Source: Hyphomicrobiales bacterium
GTDB lineage: Bacteria > Pseudomonadota > Alphaproteobacteria > Rhizobiales > Rhizobiaceae
Length of the DNA stretch: 64,000 nt
Assembly (NCBI GenBank): GCA_017305925.1
Contig: JAFKJW010000056.1
Coordinates: 1 to 64,000, forward strand
Direction of reading: 5' to 3'
In this document: positions 40,292 to 51,578 of the stretch, in pieces
Position numbering within the stretch: the stretch's first letter is position 1
Layout of the letters: every line of letters begins with the position of its first letter
The notes under the pieces: generated by a model
Databases searched by the model: none
What the model was told of the DNA's origin: nothing
What the model saw: the letters and a program-made list of their open reading frames with translations, nothing else
Translations under genes and position numbers: made by a program

Positions 40292-40734
40292 AGCCTTTCG
40301 AGACGACTTCGGTCCGCATGGAGGAAATGCTCCTCCTGACCTTCCAGGCGCCGCCGGAGGATGTCGACCGGATCATGGACGCGGTCGTCCGGATCGTACC
40401 GCTCGTCATGGGCAGCTACGACAGCAACGCCTATCAGTCCGGCGCCGGCATCGAGCGCTACCGACCTCTTAAAGGGGCTGCCGCCGGCGCGGAGACGGCG
40501 CTGAGGAAGCGGCCGGGCGTGGTGGAGGTGACCTTCGAGCTGCCGCCCGACAGGCCTTTGCTGGAACGTGTCGTCGAGGCGATCTTCCGGATGCACAGCT
40601 ACCAGGAGCCGGTGATCCGCGTCCGGACGGTGCTCGCCAGCCGCTCGAAGGGACTGGACGACAGCGCGAACCCTCACCGCTGGTGGAACACGGTCGGCGA
40701 CTGGAAGACTGCCGATGAGACATCTGCGCCATGA
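40288..40734 (+). CDS. Small Nif3 C-domain / CutA-like protein
   Basis: A 148-residue protein of unknown function. Residues about 15-115 look like the standalone form of the YqfO/Nif3 insert domain (CutA-like ferredoxin fold): a PLVMGSYDSNAY segment, an ERYRPLKGAA segment, a strand EVTFELP and the motif HSYQEPVI. The same order occurs in Nif3-type proteins. No catalytic residues are known for the domain. The ATG is preceded by GGGAGGGA and lies inside a repeat palindrome. Its stop overlaps the EamA gene by four bases. Confidence 0.7.
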   Translation: MQPFETTSVRMEEMLLLTFQAPPEDVDRIMDAVVRIVPLVMGSYDSNAYQSGAGIERYRPLKGAAAGAETALRKRPGVVEVTFELPPDRPLLERVVEAIFRMHSYQEPVIRVRTVLASRSKGLDDSANPHRWWNTVGDWKTADETSAP

Positions 40735-41603
40735 CGGCCAATTATCGCCTCGGGCTCGCCCTGATCGTCGGCGCGACGATCGCGTGGAGCCTCGCCGGGC
40801 TCTTCACGCGGCTGGTCACGCTCGATTCCTGGACCATTCTCGCATGGCGCGGCGTCTGCGGCGCGCTCGGCATGGCCGTCATGATGGCGTTCAGCCGGCG
40901 GAGCGAGGCCTTTCGAGACCTGCGGCGCCTCGGCCTGCCGGGCTGGGGTTTCGCCTGCCTCTCGGCGCTCGGCATGGTGTTCTACATCACCTCGCTGCGC
41001 AACACGACCGTGGCGCACAACGCCGTCATCTACGCCACCATTCCCTTCCTGGCGGCGGGCCTCGGCTACCTGGCGCTGGGCGAGAAGCCCAGCCGGATCG
41101 CTCTGGCTGCCAGCGGCGCCGCGCTGGCCGGCGTCGCCATCATGGTCGGATTCGGCTCGGAGGGCGGCCTGCTGGGCGATCTGCTGGGATTTGCGATGAC
41201 CGTCTGCATGGCGCTGATGATGGTCATCGCCAGGCGCTGGCCCGGAATGCCGGTGTTGATGTCGGCCTGTCTCTCCGCCCTGATCAGCGCGGCCGTGGCG
41301 TGGCCGCTCGGGGCACCGCTCACGGTCAGCGGGCACGAGCTCGCCGTGCTCATGGCGTTCGGGCTCGTCAACTCCGCGCTGGGGCTCGGCCTGTTCACGC
41401 TGGGTGCGCGGCACCTGCCCGCCATGGAGACGGCCCTCATCACCGCGCTCGATGCGCCGCTGGCGCCGCTATGGGTGTGGCTGCTCTTCGGCGAAACACC
41501 GGGCGCGGCCACCATAATCGGCGGCCTGATCGTCCTCGTCGCCGTGATATCCCATATCGCGACAACCAGCAGGCGGCGCGTTCCGGTCATCCAGCCGGCC
41601 TGA
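40731..41603 (+). CDS. EamA/DMT-family transporter
   Basis: A 290-residue integral membrane protein of the drug/metabolite transporter superfamily with ten hydrophobic segments in two EamA repeats (about residues 7-140 and 150-282). The end of the second repeat has the family PLWVWLLFGE and GGLIVLVAV. The exported or imported substrate is unknown. It starts within the stop codon of the upstream small gene (ATGA), so the two are coupled. Confidence 0.88.
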   Translation: MTANYRLGLALIVGATIAWSLAGLFTRLVTLDSWTILAWRGVCGALGMAVMMAFSRRSEAFRDLRRLGLPGWGFACLSALGMVFYITSLRNTTVAHNAVIYATIPFLAAGLGYLALGEKPSRIALAASGAALAGVAIMVGFGSEGGLLGDLLGFAMTVCMALMMVIARRWPGMPVLMSACLSALISAAVAWPLGAPLTVSGHELAVLMAFGLVNSALGLGLFTLGARHLPAMETALITALDAPLAPLWVWLLFGETPGAATIIGGLIVLVAVISHIATTSRRRVPVIQPA

Positions 41604-41614
41604 GGGCCGATGCC

Positions 41615-41815
41615 TCACATGTTCGAGGCAGGCATGGGCGGCGGCTTGGGCCGATGGCGCGCCGGCGGGCGCCGGTGATCCTTCAGTCCCTTGTCGAGAA
41701 CCCCGCCGATGACGACATCGGCCTGCCGCACTTCCCGAATCTGCTCCGCTACGAGACGCCTACGCGCCCAGCGGGGCCTCCATTCCGCCAAGAGGCCGAA
41801 CATCCTCGTTGCCAT
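41615..41815 (-). CDS. Small hypothetical protein, 66 residues
   Basis: I do not recognise this protein. It is 66 residues, very basic, with RPRWARRRLVAEQIREVRQ in the first half and a Pro/Arg-rich tail. The reason to call it is the ribosome binding site: GGGAGG ends six bases before the ATG on the minus strand. The basic N-terminal half is reminiscent of small DUF1127-type proteins, but the characteristic D-IG motif of that family is not clear. The antisense frame is also open, so codon bias alone does not decide. Confidence 0.4.
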   Translation of the reverse strand: MATRMFGLLAEWRPRWARRRLVAEQIREVRQADVVIGGVLDKGLKDHRRPPARHRPKPPPMPASNM

Positions 41816-42072
41816 GCAAACCTCCCGTCAATGTGGTGAACGCCGCGAGACACTCAGCGGCCTGATGTCACAACGCGCCTCGCGGCTTTCCGTTCCGATC
41901 CGGATCACCCGAATTGTGACTTTTTGCGGGATGACAATGCGGCGGGATTCGAATATATCCGATGCGATGATCCACTTCGCCGCCACCGCCTATTGGTACT
42001 TTAGCAACGGTACGCACCGGTGGCCGAGAGGATTGTTTGTTGCCGCCGGCGGCCCAACCGAGGAGCCAGACC
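41816..42072 (+). promoter_or_regulatory. Leader region of DAHP synthase with aromatic codon run
   Basis: This spacer carries the promoter of the downstream DAHP synthase gene and of the small minus-strand ORF. An ATG at 41967 opens a frame whose codons 9-12 are Tyr-Trp-Tyr-Phe (tat tgg tac ttt), with another Trp at codon 19 and a Phe at codon 24. This pattern is what an attenuation leader for aromatic amino acid genes would show. However, the frame has no stop before the DAHP synthase start and no good ribosome binding site, so the leader is only a candidate. A GC-rich dyad (GCCG-CCGG-CGGC) lies at 42041-42052. Confidence 0.35.
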
Positions 42073-43152
42073 GTGTTGAGCACCACAGACGACCTTCGCC
42101 TGAGAGAAATCAGGGAACTGACCACGCCCGAGGACATCATGCGCGAGGTGCCGCGGACGCTGACGGCCACGCAGACCGTGTCCGCCGCCCGCAACGCCAT
42201 CCGCAACATCCTCCAGGGCGACGACGACCGGCTGCTGGTCGTCATCGGGCCCTGCTCGATCCACGATCCGGAGGCGGCAATCGACTACGCGGCGCGGCTC
42301 GCCGGGGAGCGCGAGCGCCTCGCCGACCGCCTCGAAATCGTCATGCGCGTCTATTTCGAGAAGCCGCGCAACACGGTGGGCTGGAAAGGACTGATCAACG
42401 ACCCCGACCTCGACGGCACCTTCAACATCGAGAAAGGGCTGAGGCTCGCCCGCACCGTGCTCTCGGCGGTCAACAATCTCGGCCTGCCGGCGGCGACGGA
42501 ATTCCTCGACATGACGACTCCGCAATACATCGCCGACCTCGTCGCCTGGGCGGCGATCGGCGCGCGGACGACCGAAAGCCAGGTGCACCGCGAGCTGGCG
42601 TCCGGCCTCTCCTGCCCGGTCGGCTTCAAGAACGGCACGGACGGCAACATCCGCATCGCCGCGGATGCGGTGAAATCGGCCTCGCATCCGCACCATTTCC
42701 TCGCCGTCACCAAGACGGGGCGTTGCGCGATCGCGGCGACCACCGGCAACGACGACTGCCACATCATCCTGCGCGGCGGAAAGGCGCCGAACCACGACGC
42801 GGCGAGCGTGGAGGCCGCGGCGGCCGAACTGCTGCGCGCCGGTCTGGCGCCGCGCCTGATGATCGACGCCAGCCACGCCAACAGCCTGAAACAGCCGGAG
42901 CGGCAGCCGCTGGTGATGGCCGACGTCGCCCGGCAGATGGCCGCCGGCGACCGGCGCATCATCGGCACGATGATCGAAAGCCACCTCGTCGCCGGCAGGC
43001 AGGACGTCCTCGCCGGCACGCCACTCGTCTACGGGCAGAGCATCACCGACGGCTGCATCGACTGGACGGCTTCCGTCGCGGTGCTGGAGGGGCTCGCCGA
43101 GGCCGTGACCGCGCGCCGGGAGCGGCGCCGCGCGGTCAGCGACGCCGCCTGA
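42073..43152 (+). CDS. aroG: 3-deoxy-7-phosphoheptulonate synthase, class I (AroG type)
   Basis: First enzyme of the shikimate pathway, joining phosphoenolpyruvate and erythrose 4-phosphate. The 359-residue protein resembles the feedback-regulated AroF/G/H type: VIGPCSIHDPEAA, RVYFEKPRNTVGWKG, GFKNGTDGN and the DASHANS segment are intact. The GTG at 42073 has AGGAG seven bases upstream; a TTG at 42037 is an alternative. Feedback inhibition by an aromatic amino acid is expected, but which one is not visible. The leader may add transcriptional control. Confidence 0.93.
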   Translation: MLSTTDDLRLREIRELTTPEDIMREVPRTLTATQTVSAARNAIRNILQGDDDRLLVVIGPCSIHDPEAAIDYAARLAGERERLADRLEIVMRVYFEKPRNTVGWKGLINDPDLDGTFNIEKGLRLARTVLSAVNNLGLPAATEFLDMTTPQYIADLVAWAAIGARTTESQVHRELASGLSCPVGFKNGTDGNIRIAADAVKSASHPHHFLAVTKTGRCAIAATTGNDDCHIILRGGKAPNHDAASVEAAAAELLRAGLAPRLMIDASHANSLKQPERQPLVMADVARQMAAGDRRIIGTMIESHLVAGRQDVLAGTPLVYGQSITDGCIDWTASVAVLEGLAEAVTARRERRRAVSDAA

Positions 43153-43165
43153 GGCGGATGACGGG

Positions 43166-43203
43166 CGGCATGCCGCAGGAAAGCTTTTTCCTGCGGCATG
43201 CCG
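43166..43203. terminator. Strong bidirectional terminator hairpin
   Basis: A perfect 17-bp stem with arms at 43166-43182 and 43187-43203 and a GCTT loop; four more pairs (one G-T) extend it outward. The arm ends in AAA on one side and TTT on the other, next to the loop. It lies between the convergent DAHP synthase and PhnA-like genes and should terminate both. Confidence 0.8.
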
Positions 43204-43220
43204 TCCGAGCCGCGGGGTTT

Positions 43221-44090
43221 TCAGCCGGCAACCGGCATGTCGTCCCTCAGGCGGCCGCCGATAGCCCCGCTCACGGCGGCGATGAAGGCTCCGATCGCCA
43301 GCGCCAGTGCGCCGACGAGCGCCGTCGTCGCGCTCGCCTTGCGGGCGGTGTCGGCCGCTTCCTTCGCCTTCACCTTGGCGGAGTCGATCGCCGCCAGCAC
43401 GTCGTCGACGCGCTTGGCGGCATCGGCCTGCGCAAGCCCCGTCCGCTGGCTGACGAGATCCGCCAGATAGGCCTTGTCGGCGTCCGGAATCTGCCCGGAC
43501 ACCGCGCCCGCCGCCAGGATGCGGGCGGCCTGCGCGGCGGCGCTGCCGGCATCGCCGGTCGTGGCTGCGGGCGGCGTTGTTCCCGGGGCGGGGCGGAACA
43601 GGGAATCGACGAAATACATGTCGGTCCCGCCCGTCTCGTCGACCTGCGTCGCAGCGCCCATGGCGGCGCCGGAGGCGACGGTGGACGCGGCCTGCACGCC
43701 GCTCCCGGCCAGCGCGCCGAGCGCCGAGGTGAAGACCGCCGCCACGATCACCGTCGACAGCGCCCAGGCCAGGAGACCGTGCGCGGTGTCGCGGAAGAAC
43801 ACCTCGTCGGTGTGCAGCGCCACCCATTTCGTGCGCAGCCGGCCCGCCATGTAGCCGCCCAGCGCCGACGACAGCCATTGCACGACGACGAGCCAGACGC
43901 CGGCACCCACGGCAAAGGTCGTCACCGAAGCGCCCGCCCCCGACCAGGGCGAGACGACCGCGAAGCCGAGGCCGGAACCCACCAGCATGAGGATGATGCT
44001 CGTCGCGGCGGCGACGAGCGCCCCGCTCACGACGGCCTGCCAGCTTACGGCGGGCGCGGCCGATTCTTCGGACAGAAGGACATTGGCCAT
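43221..44090 (-). CDS. PhnA-like membrane protein
   Basis: A 289-residue membrane protein of the kind labelled PhnA-like in many rhizobial genomes; there is no link to phosphonates in the sequence. Hydrophobic segments are at about residues 17-48, 57-85, 110-135 and 255-280. A long, Ala-rich soluble stretch (about 140-250) includes a probable helical coil (AKVKAKEAADTARKAS). The N-terminal segments resemble glycine-rich helices, and the function is unknown. Its ribosome binding site (GGGGGTGTC) lies partly inside the preceding 25-codon gene, so they are probably one operon. Confidence 0.75.
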   Translation of the reverse strand: MANVLLSEESAAPAVSWQAVVSGALVAAATSIILMLVGSGLGFAVVSPWSGAGASVTTFAVGAGVWLVVVQWLSSALGGYMAGRLRTKWVALHTDEVFFRDTAHGLLAWALSTVIVAAVFTSALGALAGSGVQAASTVASGAAMGAATQVDETGGTDMYFVDSLFRPAPGTTPPAATTGDAGSAAAQAARILAAGAVSGQIPDADKAYLADLVSQRTGLAQADAAKRVDDVLAAIDSAKVKAKEAADTARKASATTALVGALALAIGAFIAAVSGAIGGRLRDDMPVAG

Positions 44091-44099
44091 GACACCCCC

Positions 44100-44177
44100 C
44101 TATCGCACGAACAGCAGGATCAGGATGATGATCGGAATTGGAATGCCAAGCAGCCAGAGGATGATTGCGCGACCCAC
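44100..44177 (-). CDS. 25-residue membrane peptide
   Basis: A very short gene reading MGRAIILWLLGIPIPIIILI then LLFVR. It begins with GTG at 44177, and a GGGAG lies about six bases upstream. The product is almost entirely one membrane helix, broken by the GIPIPI turn, with a basic residue at each end. It lies nine bases upstream of the PhnA-like membrane protein gene. I recall similar unannotated peptides in rhizobia but cannot assign a function; a role with the adjacent membrane protein is only a guess. Confidence 0.6.
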   Translation of the reverse strand: MGRAIILWLLGIPIPIIILILLFVR

Positions 44178-44253
44178 TTTTTTCTCCCGTGTTTTGAAGG
44201 AACCGCCGGCAAGCGGCTCCTACTAACTTCGGAAGCGCGAATGGGTTCCGGCA

Positions 44254-44281
44254 GGGCCCGCGCCGCCGGAGCGGCGGGCCC
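44254..44281 (-). terminator. Hairpin downstream of gyrB
   Basis: GGGCCC arms at 44254-44259 and 44276-44281, with an inner GCCG/CGGC stem separated by a two-base bulge. It lies just after the gyrB stop on the minus strand. Very GC-rich and without a T-run. Confidence 0.5.
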
Positions 44282-44288
44282 CCGCGCC

Positions 44289-47160
<2,872 letters not shown>

Positions 47161-48939
47161 GTGACAGCTCAGGATCATAAGGTCGAAGACGCACCTCGTC
47201 TGCGGGAGGAACACAGCCTCCTCGCCCAGCTCTCCATGATGGGAAACGCCTTCATGGCGTCGCCGCTGCGCAACCGGATCATCGCGGTGGCGGCGGGAAT
47301 CGTCGCCGTCGTCCTGCTGACGGCCTACGGACAGGTGCTGCTCAACCGCTGGAACAAGCCGTTCTACGACTCGATCGAGAAGCGCAACCTCCAGGCCTTC
47401 TTCTACCAGCTGTGGACCTTCGCCGAGATCGCCGGCTGCCTGCTCGTGCTCAACGTGATCCAGTCCTACCTGAACCAGACGCTGCACCTGCGGCTGCGCG
47501 AGGGGCTGACGCGCGACCTCATCGGCGAGTGGATGAAGCCGCGCCGCGCCTTCCGGATGAGCAATGCCGGCGCGATCGGCGTCAATCCGGACCAGCGCAT
47601 GCACGAGGACGCGCGCCATCTCGCCGACCTCACGGCGGACCTCGGGATCGGCCTGTTCCAGGCGACCATCCTCCTTGTCAGCTTCGTCGGCGTGCTCTGG
47701 TCGCTTTCGGCCGGTTTCGAGTTCCATGTCGACGGGCGCACCTTCGCCATCCCCGGCTACATGGTGTGGGCGGCGGTGATCTATGCGGGCACGGCATCCG
47801 CGCTGAGCTGGCTGGTCGGCCGGCCGCTGATACGCCTCAACAGCGAGCGCTATGCGCGCGAGGCCGACCTCAGGGTCTCGCTGGTCCGGGTCAACGAGCA
47901 TGTGGACGCCATCTCGCTGGCGGCCGGCGAGGCCGACGAGCGGCGACGGCTGGAGCTCGACCTGGCGGCCGTGCTCGCCGCCATCCGCAAGATCATCCTC
48001 GCCACCGTCAGGCTGGCCGTGGTTACGTCGGGCTATGGCTGGATCACCGTGGTGGCGCCGATCGTGATCGCCTCCCCCATCTACTTCATGGGCGACCTCA
48101 GCTTCGGCGGCCTGATGATGGCGGCCGCGGCCTTCACCCAGGTGCACGCCTCGCTGCGCTGGTTCGTGGACAATATCGGGCCGATCGCCGACTGGCGCGC
48201 CACGATCATGCGCATCTCCTCCTTCCGCGCCGCGCTGCTCCGGCTCGACGAGCTGCACGACGTCGAAAAGCGCATCGTCTTCGAGAAGGCCGACAGGATC
48301 GTCATCGACAATCTGCACATCGCCTCGCCCAGCGGCGGCACGGCGCTTGGCGAGCCGCATGTCGAGATCGGGCCGGGCGAGCACGTGCTGGTGGCGGGAA
48401 GTCCCGGTGCCGGCAAGAGCATCTTCTTCCGCGCGCTGGCCGGGCTCTGGCCATGGGGCAGCGGCACGATCCGCCTGCCGGACGACATCGCCTTCCTGCC
48501 GAGCCTGCCCTATCTGCCGCGCGGCACGCTGCGCGACGCGCTGTGCTATCCGGCCGGGCCGCATGCCTTCGACGACGAAGCGCTCGCCGACAGCCTGAAG
48601 CGGATCGGGCTCGGCCGGCTCACCGGCGCCCTCGACCGCGAAGGCCGCTGGGACCGCGACCTCAACGACGACGACCAGCGGCTGCTGGCCTTCGCCCGGC
48701 TCAGCCTGCACAAGCCGCAATGGGTGGTGATCGACGAGGCACTCGACGCGCTGCGCGGCGGCGCCCGCGCCAAGGTGCTGAAGGTCCTCGGGCAGTCGCT
48801 CGCCGGCTCAACCGTCATCAATATCGGCCAGGCAGAGGGCGCCGGCGACTTCTTCCGGCGCGTGGTCTCGCTCACCGCCGACCCCGACGGCCGGACGCTG
48901 CCGCGCGTCCGCGTGGCGACGCAGGGGGCGCATCGATAG
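47161..48939 (+). CDS. SbmA/YddA-like ABC transporter, permease fused to ATPase
   Basis: A 592-residue half-transporter with an N-terminal membrane domain of six helices (about residues 35-330) and a C-terminal ATPase domain (about 375-585). The membrane domain, with RWNKPFYDSIEKRNLQAF, is the SbmA/BacA-like ABC_membrane_2 type. Walker A is SPGAGKS and Walker B is WVVIDEALDAL. The signature that normally reads like LSxGEQQR is here LNDDDQRL, so it is diverged. The substrate is unknown. I start at GTG 47161, with GAGAGG upstream; a GTG at 47140 is also possible. The next gene faces it. Confidence 0.82.
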   Translation: MTAQDHKVEDAPRLREEHSLLAQLSMMGNAFMASPLRNRIIAVAAGIVAVVLLTAYGQVLLNRWNKPFYDSIEKRNLQAFFYQLWTFAEIAGCLLVLNVIQSYLNQTLHLRLREGLTRDLIGEWMKPRRAFRMSNAGAIGVNPDQRMHEDARHLADLTADLGIGLFQATILLVSFVGVLWSLSAGFEFHVDGRTFAIPGYMVWAAVIYAGTASALSWLVGRPLIRLNSERYAREADLRVSLVRVNEHVDAISLAAGEADERRRLELDLAAVLAAIRKIILATVRLAVVTSGYGWITVVAPIVIASPIYFMGDLSFGGLMMAAAAFTQVHASLRWFVDNIGPIADWRATIMRISSFRAALLRLDELHDVEKRIVFEKADRIVIDNLHIASPSGGTALGEPHVEIGPGEHVLVAGSPGAGKSIFFRALAGLWPWGSGTIRLPDDIAFLPSLPYLPRGTLRDALCYPAGPHAFDDEALADSLKRIGLGRLTGALDREGRWDRDLNDDDQRLLAFARLSLHKPQWVVIDEALDALRGGARAKVLKVLGQSLAGSTVINIGQAEGAGDFFRRVVSLTADPDGRTLPRVRVATQGAHR

Positions 48940-48953
48940 GGCAAGGGCTGGCG

Positions 48954-50318
48954 CTACCCGCCCTTCGCCCGTTTCAGAGCGGTCTCGACCATCGTGACCC
49001 AGCTTTCATTGGCGCCGGGCAGCCGCCCATCGGCCTTGAGCTTTCCCAGCATGTCGCGCGCCGCCTCGAGGTTGGCGACCGGATCGAGCCCGGCAATGCC
49101 GAGCTTGTAGCGGCTGTAGGCCGCATCGAGGATGCGCGTGACATTGTCCGGATCGGCAGCGAGAAGTGCTGCGGCCACCGCATAGCCGGCCTGATAGGCG
49201 TCGGCCGCTCCCTTGGTATCGCCGGTCGCCAGCAGCGCGTCGCCGACCCGGTTCTGCGAGAAGGACAGGTCGCGCTGCCATTCGGCGTTGGCCGGGTCGA
49301 GCTCCGCGAGATACTGCGCAAGCGCGAGCGCCGACTGGTAGTCGGTGAGCGCGCCTCGGCTGTCGCCGGCGGCCTGCCTGGTGTCGGCGAGCTTGCTGAT
49401 GCCGAGGCCGAGGTCGCGCCGCCACAGCGTGTTCCCGGGATCGCGCGCGACCAGCTTCCTGCTGATCTCGACGCTCTGCCGGTAGAAATCCTGCGCGCTC
49501 GCATTGTCGTCGGTCAGCCGGGAGATATCGCCCATCGCATTGAGGCTGACGGTGATGTCGCGCTGCAGCTCCATGTCGTCCGGCGATTTCGCGGACAGGT
49601 CGCGCGAAATCGCCAGCGCCGCGTCGTATTCCGCCTGCGCCGCCTCCAGGTCGTTGCCCATGCGCAGCGCCAGCCCGAGCTTGCTGTGGCTGACGCCGAG
49701 GTCGCGGCGGTATCCGGCGTAATCGGGCACGTTCTCGACGAGAAACGCGCTGATCTTCAGGCCAACGCGGTAATCCTGCTCGGCGCCCGCGACATCGCCC
49801 GAGATGCGCCGGGCGTCGCCGGTCTGGTTGTAGCTGTAGGCGAGGTCGCGCACGTATTCGAACTCGGGCTCCTTGTCGATGATGTCCTTCAGCGTCGCGC
49901 GCGATTCCTCGAACATGGCGATGGCGCCGGCGATGTCGCCCTCGGCCAGCCGCACCTCGGCGATCTTGTCGCGGGCGACGACGACGTCGCGCTGGCGCGC
50001 CACGACATCGGGCTGGGCGGCGGCGCGCTTCTCCGCCGCCCTGGCCATCGCCTCGTAGGCGGTCGCCGCGGCGGCGAGGTTGCCCACGGTCATCTGCATG
50101 GTGCCGACCAGTTCCAGCGAGAGCGTGTGGCGATAGCGCGCGTCGTCGGGAATGTCGAAGCCGGCCACTTCGTCGTAGAGCGAGGCGGCCTTGCCGAAAT
50201 CCTCGATGGCCAGCGCGTAGTTCAGCTCGGCGCGCGCCGCGCCGCCGGCGAGATAGTGGGTCTCGGCCTCGGAGATGGTGCGGTCGATATAGTGCTGCTT
50301 CAGGTCTACGCGCGATTC
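48954..50318 (-). pseudogene. TPR-repeat part of a split caspase-TPR gene
   Basis: This frame continues the caspase gene after a single TAG codon at 50319-50321. It starts ESRVDLKQHYIDRT and stays open for 454 codons. It is made of TPR-like units with a period of about 51 residues, each with the pattern W-RDL, then KLGD or KIGD, then GD--GA and DP-N. The only in-frame start after the TAG is a GTG at 50168, with no real ribosome binding site, so it is unlikely to be translated alone. The whole piece is most simply the C-terminal half of one 830-codon gene. Confidence 0.75.
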
Positions 50319-51446
50319 CTAGTCGATGGCGGCGGCCTTGGTCAGCAGGATGCGCGCCTCGCCGAAGGCGCCCAGCGCAAGCTGCGCCTCCGCCTGCCCG
50401 CGCAGTTCAGCCACCCGCGGATCGGAAGAGGCGAATTTGCGCATGTCGGCCCGCACCTGGACGAAGGACTGCGCCGCTTCCGTCAGCTTGGCCCGCCGCT
50501 CGCCCTCCTGCATCGTCGGGCCGCCCGAGGTGATAAGCGCCGCGTAGAGCGGCGCCAGCGGCATGTCGGCGCTCGCCGCCACCTTTTCGACCTCGCTGCG
50601 CAGGTCGGGCGTTATATCGGCCATGGCGAGCAGCAGACGGTCGCGCTCCGGCAGCGCGGACGAGGACGCGGCGGCGAAAAAGAGTTTCGGCAGGCCGTTC
50701 TCGACATAGGGAAGCTGCCGGCCGCGCGAGACGTCGTAGACTTCCTGCTGCACCAGGGTCAGCACCGAGCGGATCTCCAGGCCTTCCGTCGGCAGGAATT
50801 TCGCCAGCGCGGCGGAGAATTCCGAATTGCCGGCAGCGCCGTCCGAGGCGGTCTGGCCAGGCGCGGCGGAGAAGGAGAACAGGATGTTCTCCGCGCGTCC
50901 CATACGCCCGAGCCCGGGCTTGACGGCGGCGGCGACCTCCGGCTTCAGCGAGACGGCCCCGCGCCCGGAGCCGTCCTCCGCTCCCGGCTGCCCGCCGAAC
51001 GGATCGTTGCGGCAGGCGTCGAGCACGATCAGGCCGATCCTGCCGATGGCCGCCACGGCCTCGGTCACTTCCTCCAAGGGAAGGCTGGTCTCCTTCAGCC
51101 GCTCCAGTGAGGCGGGATCGGCATCGACGGGCAAGAGGCGGTTCTCGCCGTTGATCTCGACCCCATGGCCCGAGAAGAAGACCAGCGCCACGTCGGCGCC
51201 CGCGCCGTCCTCGCGGAAATCGTCGAGCGCCCGGCGCATCCGGCGCAGGTCGCGGTTGGTCTCGGAAAACACCTCGAAGCCGAGCTTCTCCAGCGCCGTC
51301 TCGACGGCACGGCCGTCATTCACGGCGTTCTCCAGCGGCCGCAGGATCTTATACTCGTCGGCGGCCAGGACGAGGGCCACGCGCTTCTCGGCCCAGGCCG
51401 AGCCCGCCAGACACGCGAAGATGACGACGAGCAGAACCCTGACCAC
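50319..51446 (-). CDS. Caspase-like peptidase (C14 family), truncated by TAG
   Basis: A secreted or periplasmic caspase-like cysteine peptidase. The GTG at 51446 gives a clear signal peptide (VVRVLLVVIFACLAGSAWA). The peptidase C14 fold follows, with the catalytic His at about residue 94 (FFSGHG) and the catalytic Cys at about 145 (LDACRNDPF). The rest (about 200-375) is partly helical and leads into TPR repeats. A TAG at 50319-50321 ends the frame, but the same frame carries on with TPR repeats for another 454 codons, so the native gene was probably longer. The product as encoded is 375 residues. Confidence 0.85.
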   Translation of the reverse strand: MVRVLLVVIFACLAGSAWAEKRVALVLAADEYKILRPLENAVNDGRAVETALEKLGFEVFSETNRDLRRMRRALDDFREDGAGADVALVFFSGHGVEINGENRLLPVDADPASLERLKETSLPLEEVTEAVAAIGRIGLIVLDACRNDPFGGQPGAEDGSGRGAVSLKPEVAAAVKPGLGRMGRAENILFSFSAAPGQTASDGAAGNSEFSAALAKFLPTEGLEIRSVLTLVQQEVYDVSRGRQLPYVENGLPKLFFAAASSSALPERDRLLLAMADITPDLRSEVEKVAASADMPLAPLYAALITSGGPTMQEGERRAKLTEAAQSFVQVRADMRKFASSDPRVAELRGQAEAQLALGAFGEARILLTKAAAID

Positions 51447-51578
51447 GCCCCGACTGCCCCGATGCGGCCCGAAAGGTTCCACGCCTTTGCGGCAAGGGCA
51501 AGACCGGCGCGGCGCGGGCAAAGGAGATTCGGACGCTTACGATTGCGGACGGACCTGACGGGACATAGATTCTGGTCC

